DNA of 7,893 bases from an archaeon (GCA_027348755.1 DAIEOU010000013.1:418-8310); one strand, 5' to 3'; numbered from the stretch's first letter, positions 1 to 5,920 are shown. The notes: generated from the sequence alone by a model not told the origin. Numbers and translations are program-made.

Positions 1-3000
1 AGCTAAGCTTAAGAAGTTTCTGTCCAAAGTGCGGTAAATTAACTCTTAGCGATGAGAAGCAGAAAGAATATTCCCCGAGTGAAAGAGCAAAGAAAGCAAG
101 AGATGCAAAGAGATGTCCTCATTGTAATGAAACTCTTGAGCGCGTTAAGTTAGAGAAACCAAGCAATTTCATGGTAGGAAAGAAGAGACTATCTCCTATA
201 GAAGTAAGAGATAGACTTGTTATGATCCCTGATGAAGAATTGAAGAAAATAGGAATAAATGCAAAGACTTGCAGACCTGAGTGGGCAATAATATCCCTTC
301 TACTTGTTCCATCTGTTACTGTAAGACCAAGTATAACTCTAGATTCTGGAGAAAGAAGTGAAGACGATTTAACACACAAGCTTTCAGATATAATAAGATC
401 TAACCAGAGACTGTGGGAGAACCTTAATGCCGGAGCTCCTGAAGTAATCATAGAAGACTTATGGGATCTTCTTCAGTATCACGTAACTACATTCTTTGAC
501 AACAACATAACTAGAATACCTCCAGCAAGGCATAGATCTGGACAGCCTCTTAAGACAATAACCGAAAGAATAAAAGGAAAGGAAGGAAGAATAAGAAACA
601 ATCTTGCAGGTAAGCGTGTAAACTATTCTGGAAGAACTGTTGTATCTCCTGACCCATTCATAAAGATAAACGAAGTAGGAATTCCTTTTGAAGTTGCAAG
701 AGTTATAACAGTATCTGAGAGTGTGACAAGCACAAATATAGAGGCTATTAAAGAGCTTGTAAGACGTGGAGATGAATATCCTGGAGCAAACTATGTTATA
801 AGAACAGATGGAAAAAAGAAGAAGATAACTGCAGATTTGAAGGAAGAATTATGTGCTGAACTACAGCCAGGATATAAGGTTGAAAGACATCTCAGAGACG
901 GAGATATAGTTCTGTTCAACAGACACCCAAGTCTTCACAAGCAAAGTCTTATGGCTCATTATGTTAGAGTATTGCCAAACAGAACTTTCAGACTTCACCC
1001 TGCAGCAGCTGCTCCTTACAACGCAGACTATGATGGAGATGAAATGAACATTCACAGTCCTCAGACTGAGGAAGCATTGTCGGAAGCGCGAGTCTTATTG
1101 AATGTTAACAACAATATAATATCTTCAAAGAACAATATGAATCTTGTAGGAACTATAGGTGACTCTGTAACTGGAGCATATCTTCTAGGAAAGGACAAGC
1201 TTTCAAAGGCAGATGCTGATGAGCTTCTTTTCGCATCCAATGCTAGTAACAGTTTGAAGACAAAAGAGCAATCAGGAAAAGATGTGTTCTCTCAGATACT
1301 TCCTCCAAAGGCTAACATAAAGATGCCTGAATCTCTTACTGGAGATGACACATTCGGAACTGAAACTGGATCTATGATAAAAGTAATAGACAGTGAGTTT
1401 GGAAGAGAGGCAGCAGTAGATGCAATAAACAAAGCATTCATACTCGGTGCGTTGTACTTATCAAGACAGGGTTATACTTTATCTGTAAGAGATTTGAACG
1501 TATCTGAAAAGGTAAGAAAGATGACTGATCAGGTTGTTAAAGAAGCAGAGGATAAGACTAGCCAGATAATTGAAGAGTATGAATCTGGAGAGCTCCAAGC
1601 CATGCCTGGAAAGACAAGAGAAGAAACAAGAGAAACAAAGATACTCCAAGTGCTTAACGAAGTTAGAAGTGAGATTGGTAAGATAGTGAAGGCAAACTTC
1701 CCTGCTGATGGAAATGTCAACAAGATGATTACTCCAGGAGCTGCAGGAAGCATGCTTAACATTACGCAAATCGCTTGCTGTGTAGGACAGCAATCACTCT
1801 GGAGCAAGAGAATAAGTTTCGGATACAAGAACAGAACTCTTAGCTTCTTCAAGCAGCACGACTTGACACCTGAGGCTCATGGATTCATAAAGTCGTCATT
1901 CTTTGACGGACTAAAGCCTACCGAATTCTTCTTTGGAGCTATAACTGGTCGTGACTCACTTATGGATACAGCACTTAGAACTCCAAAGTCAGGATATCTC
2001 TATAGAAGGCTTGTAAGCGCATTGCAAGACCTTAAGGTAGAATATGATGGAACAGTTCGTGATGCTTCTGAAAACATAGTAGAATTCAAGTATGGAGATG
2101 ATGGAAAGGATGTTTCTCGCCTTCATTTGAAGAACAATGAAGTTGCCCCTGGAGAAGCTATAGGAGTAGTTACAGCACAGAGCTTTGGAGAAGCTTCAAC
2201 ACAAATGGTTCTTAACGTATTCCACCACGCAGGAGTCGCACAAATGCAGATTACTCTAGGATTACCAAGACTTATAGAAATTCTTGACGCAAGAAAGACA
2301 CCTTCAACGCCTAGCATGGAACTTTACTTAGACAAGGAAAATAATAACGAGAAGGATGCAAAGATTGTTGCTGAAAAGATGAAGGAAGTTAAGCTTAAAG
2401 AGATAACTAGCCAGATAAAGATAGACTTTGGAAACAAGAAGATTCACATAGAGCTGGACAGCAAGGCACTCAAGACTGTACATGTAGGAGGACAGAAGAT
2501 AGCCGAGAGACTTCAGGAGAAAGGATTCTCTGTTAAGAGCAGTGGAGACAACCTTTCACTTAATGTTGAGGAGCTTGACTTTAAAGCAATGTATAAACTT
2601 AAAGAGAAGCTTAAAGAGACAATAATATCTGGAGTGAAGGGAGTCTCTCAAGTAGTAATAGTACAGAGAGGAAAGGATTACGTAATCCTAACATCGGGAA
2701 GTAACCTTGCCGATGTTGTGCAGATGAAGGGGATAGATCCTGAGAAGGCTACGAGCAACGATATACATGACGTGTTTGCAGTATTTGGTATAGAAGCAGC
2801 TAGACAGACAATAGTCAATGAAATAAACAAAGTTCTCGATAGCCAAGGACTTAATATTGATGCTAGACATTTGAAGCTTATAGCTGATGCAATGACTAGT
2901 GTAGGAGCTGTAAAGGGAGTAACTAGAATGGGAATAATATCAGACAAGGCATCTATTCTTGCGCGGGCGACCTTCGAAACTCCAGACAAGCAATTCATAA

Positions 3001-3158
3001 ATGCTACAATACAAGGTGGCAGAGATGAGCTTAAGTCTGTAATTGAGAATATCCTTCTTAACCAACCTATTCCAGTTGGTACTGGTTTGCCAGGGCTTCT
3101 TGTGCAAGTCACAGGACCACTAGTGAACAAGCAGCTTTCAAAGAAGAAGGAAGAATAA
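1..3158 (+). CDS. rpoA: DNA-directed RNA polymerase large subunit, fused A'+A'' (5' end outside window)
   Basis: This is the catalytic largest subunit of archaeal RNA polymerase, which binds template and the active-site Mg and carries out NMP addition. The reading frame is open from base 3, so the first ATG in this frame (171) is internal and the true start lies upstream; 1051 residues are visible. In order (numbering from the first full codon): a zinc site CPKCG/CPHCN (7-41), the clamp and switch-2 segment GKRVNYSGRTVV, the metal-binding NADYDGDEM (340-348, Asp 342/344/346), pore and funnel, the bridge helix (about 642-675), the trigger loop with LNVFHHAG (His741), then jaw and C-terminal clamp/cleft segments ending in QPIPVGTGL. 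Most archaea split this protein into A' and A''. Here both lie in one frame with a very short junction. No intein is visible. Identity is certain; the only doubt is the missing N terminus. Confidence 0.97.
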   Translation, partial: LSLRSFCPKCGKLTLSDEKQKEYSPSERAKKARDAKRCPHCNETLERVKLEKPSNFMVGKKRLSPIEVRDRLVMIPDEELKKIGINAKTCRPEWAIISLLLVPSVTVRPSITLDSGERSEDDLTHKLSDIIRSNQRLWENLNAGAPEVIIEDLWDLLQYHVTTFFDNNITRIPPARHRSGQPLKTITERIKGKEGRIRNNLAGKRVNYSGRTVVSPDPFIKINEVGIPFEVARVITVSESVTSTNIEAIKELVRRGDEYPGANYVIRTDGKKKKITADLKEELCAELQPGYKVERHLRDGDIVLFNRHPSLHKQSLMAHYVRVLPNRTFRLHPAAAAPYNADYDGDEMNIHSPQTEEALSEARVLLNVNNNIISSKNNMNLVGTIGDSVTGAYLLGKDKLSKADADELLFASNASNSLKTKEQSGKDVFSQILPPKANIKMPESLTGDDTFGTETGSMIKVIDSEFGREAAVDAINKAFILGALYLSRQGYTLSVRDLNVSEKVRKMTDQVVKEAEDKTSQIIEEYESGELQAMPGKTREETRETKILQVLNEVRSEIGKIVKANFPADGNVNKMITPGAAGSMLNITQIACCVGQQSLWSKRISFGYKNRTLSFFKQHDLTPEAHGFIKSSFFDGLKPTEFFFGAITGRDSLMDTALRTPKSGYLYRRLVSALQDLKVEYDGTVRDASENIVEFKYGDDGKDVSRLHLKNNEVAPGEAIGVVTAQSFGEASTQMVLNVFHHAGVAQMQITLGLPRLIEILDARKTPSTPSMELYLDKENNNEKDAKIVAEKMKEVKLKEITSQIKIDFGNKKIHIELDSKALKTVHVGGQKIAERLQEKGFSVKSSGDNLSLNVEELDFKAMYKLKEKLKETIISGVKGVSQVVIVQRGKDYVILTSGSNLADVVQMKGIDPEKATSNDIHDVFAVFGIEAARQTIVNEINKVLDSQGLNIDARHLKLIADAMTSVGAVKGVTRMGIISDKASILARATFETPDKQFINATIQGGRDELKSVIENILLNQPIPVGTGLPGLLVQVTGPLVNKQLSKKKEE

Positions 3159-3160
3159 GC

Positions 3161-3176
3161 AAAGGTTTAAATTTCT
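3161..3176 (+). promoter_or_regulatory. TATA box/BRE for the 3195 gene
   Basis: The stretch AAAGGTTTAAATTT just after the rpoA stop has a purine-rich BRE-like half followed by a TATA element. TTTAAA (3166-3171) is centred 26-27 bp before the ATG at 3195, the usual archaeal TATA-to-start-site distance. The transcript would therefore begin at or next to the ATG, i.e. leaderless. The following T-rich run (3171-3180) could also help terminate rpoA transcription. Confidence 0.6.
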
Positions 3177-3194
3177 TTTACAGTTTCATTAGGT

Positions 3195-3545
3195 ATGAAA
3201 AATCTGGCTTCTAAATTTGCAATTGGAGGAGCAGTTTTATCTGCAGTTATTTGTGCAGCATATCCTCCATACATGGATTATAGAAACAAGCAGGAGTTTG
3301 AGTCTGCACAGGTGGTTTTGAGAGTGAATGACAGTAACTCAACTAAAGTTTATAGTTGGAAAGAGATTGCTGGATTTTACAAAGGCGACAAACTAGAAGA
3401 AATAAAAGTAATAACCTCATACAACCCATTCCAGTTTGGAGTTCCGGTTGAGAGTAGACTTGAAACGTATACGCCTGAGAATCCAAAATTCAAAGAGTAT
3501 GAGAAAATTATCCTCGAGAAAAAGGACAAGATTAAAAAATCTTAG
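3195..3545 (+). CDS. Small membrane-anchored protein of unknown function
   Basis: I do not recognise this 116-residue protein. Residues about 8-23 form a hydrophobic stretch (FAIGGAVLSAVICAAY) after Lys2 and Lys7, consistent with an N-terminal signal anchor that leaves the rest outside the membrane. Cys20 is not in a proper lipobox, because an Ile precedes it. The remainder is a charged soluble domain with a Lys/Glu-rich C-terminal tail (about 97-116) that is probably helical. The start is supported by a TATA box centred about 26 bp upstream, which implies leaderless translation. The stop lies 9 bp before the acetyltransferase ATG, so the two are probably co-transcribed. It sits where many archaea have rpl30e between the polymerase genes and nusA, but it has no resemblance to L30e. 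The reading frame is convincing; the function is unknown. Confidence 0.75.
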   Translation: MKNLASKFAIGGAVLSAVICAAYPPYMDYRNKQEFESAQVVLRVNDSNSTKVYSWKEIAGFYKGDKLEEIKVITSYNPFQFGVPVESRLETYTPENPKFKEYEKIILEKKDKIKKS

Positions 3546-3554
3546 ATTTAGAAT

Positions 3555-4000
3555 ATGTCTATAATAATACGTGAGGCAAATTTTGAAGATTTTGATGAAC
3601 TCTATTCTATAGGAGCAAATACTCCAGAATTTAGAGTAAGTGCCAATGAGCCATTCATGGATAATTCAGAGAAAGAATAGGAAGTAAAGATAATATATTT
3701 CTTCTTGCAGAGAAAGATGATAAATTAGCAGGTTTTATCGTCGAGGGGTTAGATGACACTGATAGCCCTGTAAGGAAAAAATATGCATATATAATATATA
3801 TAGTAGTCATACCAGAATTTCGCGGCGAAGAAATAGCACAAAAACTTTATTTAGAAGCTGAGAAGAGGACAAAAGAAGCTGGAATGACTCACGTGTACAT
3901 CTGGGCTAATTCTGAAGGAAAAGGAGAGATAGTACAATTTTTCAAGAAGAATGGTCTAGCGAAAGGTCACAAATATATTTGGATGGACAAAAAGATTTAG
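3555..4000 (+). pseudogene. GNAT-family N-acetyltransferase, interrupted by a -1 frameshift
   Basis: GNAT enzymes transfer an acetyl group from acetyl-CoA to an amine. From ATG 3555 the frame reads MSIIIREANFEDFDELYSI, a typical GNAT beginning, and ends at TAG 3678-3680 after 41 residues. A second frame, open from 3665 to TAG 3998-4000, carries the rest: the FLLAEKDDKLAGFIVEG strand pair, then IVVIPEFRGEEIAQKL (motif A with the acetyl-CoA loop) and YIWANSEGKGEIVQFFKKNG (motif B). Adding one T in AATTCA at about 3665 joins them into a 148-residue protein reading MDNFRERIGSKDN, normal GNAT length. The pyrophosphate loop reads RGEEIA where the family usually has R-G-x-G-x-G/A, so the central Gly is Glu. 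The break may be a real mutation, an assembly error or programmed frameshifting; no strong slippery site is obvious. The substrate is unknown. Confidence 0.8.
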
Positions 4001-4053
4001 ATTAAAAGTGCTCTAGAAAAAATAAATAAGATGAGTCAGAATATAATAAAAGA

Positions 4054-4070
4054 GGCATAAGTTTATAAAC
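4054..4070 (+). promoter_or_regulatory. Promoter of nusA
   Basis: GTTTATAAAC (4061-4070), itself a perfect 10-bp palindrome, is the best TATA element before nusA. Its centre is about 60 bp from the nusA ATG at 4126 but about 32 bp from the ATG of the short upstream ORF at 4098. Transcription should start near 4090-4093, giving nusA a leader of about 35 nt that contains the upstream ORF. Confidence 0.5.
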
Positions 4071-4097
4071 AAAAAAAGGCAGGGCAGTTTATCAACG

Positions 4098-4124
4098 ATG
4101 AAAAGGAGTTTAGAATTTTCTTAA
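4098..4124 (+). CDS. Possible 8-codon leader ORF upstream of nusA
   Basis: ATG 4098 opens a frame encoding MKRSLEFS that stops with TAA at 4122-4124, one base before the nusA ATG at 4126. It would be the first AUG in the predicted nusA mRNA, about 6 nt from the predicted 5' end. That is the same geometry seen for the start codons of rpsL and EF-2 in this window. Its stop is placed to allow reinitiation at nusA. An internal AGGAG (4104-4108) resembles a Shine-Dalgarno site but lies about 17 nt before the nusA ATG, rather far. Such a short ORF can arise by chance. Confidence 0.3.
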   Translation: MKRSLEFS

Positions 4125-4125
4125 C

Positions 4126-4539
4126 ATGACTGTAATAGATATGCAGACAATGAGATATATCAATATCTTAGATAGAACTAGCAGAGTCAAGACAAGCAAG
4201 TGTTTTTCTTACAACAATACGATAATATTCGCAGTTCCAAGAGCATTTTTAGGACAAGCAATAGGCCCTGATGCACTCAATGTAAGAAGAATACAGGAAG
4301 AACTTGGAAAGAAAGTTAGAATAATAGCTGAACCTAACGGCATTGAAGATATACAGAGATTTGTCGAGAGTATAGTTGCTCCTGTAAAATTCAAAGCAAT
4401 GGTTGTTGAGAATGGGATGGCAACATTGAACGCCGGAAGTCAGAGTAAGGCTGCGTTAATTGGTAGAAATAGAAGAAGATTTGAAGAGCTTCAGAGAATA
4501 ATAAAAAATATATTCAGTGTAGATTTGAAAATTATATAA
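4126..4539 (+). CDS. nusA: NusA-like transcription factor, archaeal two-KH type
   Basis: Archaeal NusA is a short RNA-binding protein (about 140 residues) made only of two KH domains. It lacks the polymerase-binding and S1 domains of bacterial NusA and is thought to act in transcription elongation or termination. This 137-residue protein matches in length and in its opening MTVIDMQTMRYINILD, which supports ATG 4126 over the ATG at 4141. KH1 contains GQAIGPDALNVRRI and then ELGKKVRIIAEP; KH2 contains AALIGRNRRRFEEL. Both GxxG RNA-gripping loops are degenerate: IGPDALN (46-52) and IGRNRRR (112-118) replace the usual I-G-x-x-G-x-N. Position between the polymerase and rpsL is the standard archaeal context. 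The family call is firm; the strength of RNA binding is uncertain. Confidence 0.9.
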   Translation: MTVIDMQTMRYINILDRTSRVKTSKCFSYNNTIIFAVPRAFLGQAIGPDALNVRRIQEELGKKVRIIAEPNGIEDIQRFVESIVAPVKFKAMVVENGMATLNAGSQSKAALIGRNRRRFEELQRIIKNIFSVDLKII

Positions 4540-4723
4540 TTCTTTTTCCGTGAAAGATTGCGTTATGCTTTCTCTGATACATATCGAACGATACAAAGTC
4601 TCCTATTTAGATAGTGTGTTTACAGAAGACTATATCGACGCCAAAATAGTAAGTTAATATCCTGAGTGCATCCTCTAATGTGTTGTTTTTTCTATTTTTC
4701 CAGTATATATCGTCGAAAATCAT
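4532..4723 (-). pseudogene. Small minus-strand ORF interrupted by one in-frame TAA
   Basis: Reading the complement from ATG 4723-4721 gives MIFDDIYWKNRKNNTLEDAL, continuing as RILTYYFGVDIVFCKHTI, then TAA (4609-4607). The same frame then runs on for 24 more codons (IGDFVSFDMYQRKHNAIFHG and KRII) to TAA 4534-4532. With the stop read through it would be a 63-codon frame filling nearly the whole nusA-rpsL gap and overlapping the nusA 3' end tail-to-tail by 8 bp. Codon choice (ATA, AGA, GGA) resembles the neighbours, and a TATA element lies about 24 bp upstream of the ATG, which suits leaderless expression. It could be a 38-residue gene, a recently broken 63-residue gene, or chance. I recognise no family. 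Confidence 0.4.
4540..4549 (+). terminator. T-tract after nusA
   Basis: TTCTTTTTCC begins directly after the nusA stop codon. Archaeal polymerase commonly terminates at T-rich tracts on the non-template strand without a hairpin, so this may end the nusA transcript. The tract is short, which makes the call tentative. Confidence 0.35.
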
Positions 4724-4740
4724 AAAAAACCTCTAAATTG

Positions 4741-4753
4741 AATATATAAAATA
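4741..4753 (-). promoter_or_regulatory. TATA element for the minus-strand ORF
   Basis: On the complement this reads TATTTTATATATT. TTTATATA (4750-4743) is centred about 24 bp from the minus-strand ATG at 4723, which suits a leaderless start. Its upstream side abuts the rpsL promoter, so the two would be back-to-back. The plus-strand reading (ATATAAAAT) could alternatively be an extra rpsL TATA box, but it lies about 54 bp from the rpsL ATG. Confidence 0.4.
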
Positions 4754-4757
4754 CTCT

Positions 4758-4781
4758 CAAAAGCTTTAAAAAGCGCTTTTT
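4758..4781 (+). promoter_or_regulatory. rpsL-rpsG promoter with adjacent palindromes
   Basis: TTTAAAAAG (4765-4773) is the TATA element, with TTTAAA centred about 34 bp before the rpsL ATG at 4802, predicting a leader of roughly 6-9 nt. Two perfect palindromes tile the site: AAAGCTTT (4760-4767) and AAAAAGCGCTTTTT (4768-4781). The second covers the TATA downstream edge and the space before the start site, where a dimeric repressor could block polymerase loading. It could also be a chance product of AT-rich sequence. Confidence 0.55.
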
Positions 4782-4801
4782 CTAGAGACTAACATAATAA
4801 C

Positions 4802-5224
4802 ATGGGATTAATGAGTGCTCAGAAGATGATGAAGAGGAACAGGAAGTTTAGATGGAGCCAGAGGGCTTACAAGCAACGTGTTCTTAAACTCAGAGTAAAG
4901 GCAGACCCTCTAGAAGGATCTGCGCAAGCAAAAGGAATAGTTGTATCTAAGTTTCCTAAGGAAGCTAAGCAACCTAACTCAGCAATGAGAAAGTGCTGCA
5001 AAGTACAATTGATTAAGAATGGAATACAAGTAGGTGCATTCATACCTGGGAACCTTGCTCAGAAGTTCGTTGATGAACACGATGAAGTAATCATAGAACG
5101 TATTGGAGGAAAGATGGGACGTTCCAAGGGAGATATTCCAGGAATAAGATTCCAAGTAATTAAAGTAAATGATCAGCCTCTCAGAAGACTCTGGAAGGGT
5201 ATAATAGAGAAGGGTAGAAGATAA
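4802..5224 (+). CDS. rpsL: Small ribosomal subunit protein uS12
   Basis: uS12 sits at the 30S decoding centre, contacts the codon-anticodon helix and affects accuracy. The 140 residues match the archaeal form. RNRKFRWSQRAYKQR is at 12-26 and KADPLEG at 33-39. The signature loop KQPNSAMRK (56-64) carries the conserved Pro-Asn-Ser next to helix 44, followed by VDEHDEVIIERIGG and MGRSKGDIPGIRF. The N terminus is several residues shorter than many archaeal uS12 proteins. I chose ATG 4802 because it is the first ATG after the predicted transcription start; ATG 4811 is a weaker alternative. No Shine-Dalgarno is present, consistent with an almost leaderless mRNA. It heads a two-gene operon with rpsG, whose ATG follows its stop by 2 bp. 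Confidence 0.96.
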   Translation: MGLMSAQKMMKRNRKFRWSQRAYKQRVLKLRVKADPLEGSAQAKGIVVSKFPKEAKQPNSAMRKCCKVQLIKNGIQVGAFIPGNLAQKFVDEHDEVIIERIGGKMGRSKGDIPGIRFQVIKVNDQPLRRLWKGIIEKGRR

Positions 5225-5226
5225 AC

Positions 5227-5835
5227 ATGGTAGAACAAACTCAGGATTTCAAGCTTTTTGATTTATATGATGCCTCAGCAGTTGAAGTTAAAGATGCTTC
5301 ATTGAAGCCATACATAAGTTTCTCTCCTAAGTTGATTCTTAAGAGCTATGGAAGAAAATCGGGAACATTTGCAAACTCTAGAGTTAACATAGTGGAGAGA
5401 TTAGCAAATCGCCTAGCTGTACCAGGACATGTAGGAAAGAAGCATAAAGTCATAACCTCATGGAGTTCTGGAAAATATAACAGAAATATGGGAACTGTGC
5501 TTGAAGTTCTTAAAATTATAGAGAGTAAGACAAAGCAGAATCCATTGCAAGTTCTAGCTCTAGCAATAGAGAATGGAAGTCCAAGAGATGAAATAACTGT
5601 CATAGAATCTGGTGGTGCGCGTTATCCTCAAGCAGTTGACTGCAGCCCTATGAGGCGCGTGAATCTAGCTATAAGATGGATGGTTCAAGGAGCTTACGGA
5701 AAAGCATTTGGAAAGAAAAAGAAGATGGCTGAGACTCTTGCAGACGAGATAATAGCAGCAAGTCAGGCAAGTATGGACAGCTTCGCATTCGGAAAGAAGA
5801 ACGAGTCTGAGAAGCAGGCTGATTCAGCAAGATAA
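5227..5835 (+). CDS. rpsG: Small ribosomal subunit protein uS7
   Basis: uS7 nucleates assembly of the 30S head by binding the 16S 3' major domain and lies near the E and P sites. This 202-residue protein is the longer archaeal/eukaryotic type, with an N-terminal extension (LFDLYDASAVEVKDASLKPY). Recognisable segments are VNIVERLANRLAVPGHVGKK, then VLEVLKIIESKTKQNPLQVL, AIENGSPRDE, YPQAVDCSPMRRVNLAIRW (133-151), and a C terminus that ends in SAR, similar to archaeal relatives. The ATG lies 2 bp after the rpsL TAA, so translation is probably coupled to rpsL; only a weak purine stretch (GAAGGGTAGAAG) precedes it. No oddity in key segments was noticed. Confidence 0.96.
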   Translation: MVEQTQDFKLFDLYDASAVEVKDASLKPYISFSPKLILKSYGRKSGTFANSRVNIVERLANRLAVPGHVGKKHKVITSWSSGKYNRNMGTVLEVLKIIESKTKQNPLQVLALAIENGSPRDEITVIESGGARYPQAVDCSPMRRVNLAIRWMVQGAYGKAFGKKKKMAETLADEIIAASQASMDSFAFGKKNESEKQADSAR

Positions 5836-5836
5836 G

Positions 5837-5900
5837 TTCTATAATTTGTTTCTTATGGATTATTCTTTGAAAAAAATTATAAAAATTTTTGAATCATTTT
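5837..5900 (+). terminator. T-rich region after rpsG
   Basis: The gap after rpsG is very AT-rich, with several T-rich stretches (5837-5868, 5886-5890, 5897-5900) and a 10-bp AAAAATTTTT palindrome at 5881-5890. This is the likely end of the rpsL-rpsG transcript before the next promoter at about 5911. The exact termination point cannot be read. Confidence 0.35.
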
Positions 5901-5904
5901 AAGA

Positions 5905-5920
5905 GATAAAGTTTAAAAAG
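5905..5920 (+). promoter_or_regulatory. TATA box for the 5941 gene
   Basis: GATAAAGTTTAAAAAG carries TTTAAA at 5912-5917, centred 26-27 bp before ATG 5941, exactly as for the 3195 gene. This predicts a leaderless mRNA. It also argues against the upstream in-frame TTG at 5923, which would fall upstream of the predicted transcription start. Confidence 0.6.

Noticed and set aside
171..173. ATG as the start of the polymerase gene
   Set aside because: The frame is open to the left edge and encodes the clamp zinc site CPKCG/CPHCN upstream, so this Met is internal.
1020..1046. Possible intein site at NADYDGDEM
   Set aside because: Sequence passes straight through the motif with no insertion or splicing residues.
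1479..1852. Two overlapping minus-strand frames of about 105 codons
   Set aside because: Both are antisense to the RpoA funnel and bridge region, which has clear homology on the plus strand.
2678..3130. 150-codon open frame on the minus strand inside the polymerase gene
   Set aside because: It lies wholly antisense to strongly conserved RpoA coding sequence, and its product reads as compositional noise rich in Ser, Ile and Thr.
3783..3803. AT-only run (TATATAATATATATA) that looks like a promoter
   Set aside because: It is inside the GNAT coding region, encodes the YAYIIYIV strand, and no start codon with fitting spacing leads to a convincing gene.
4607..4609. Recoding of the minus-strand stop as pyrrolysine or selenocysteine
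   Set aside because: The codon is TAA; those recoding events use TAG and TGA.
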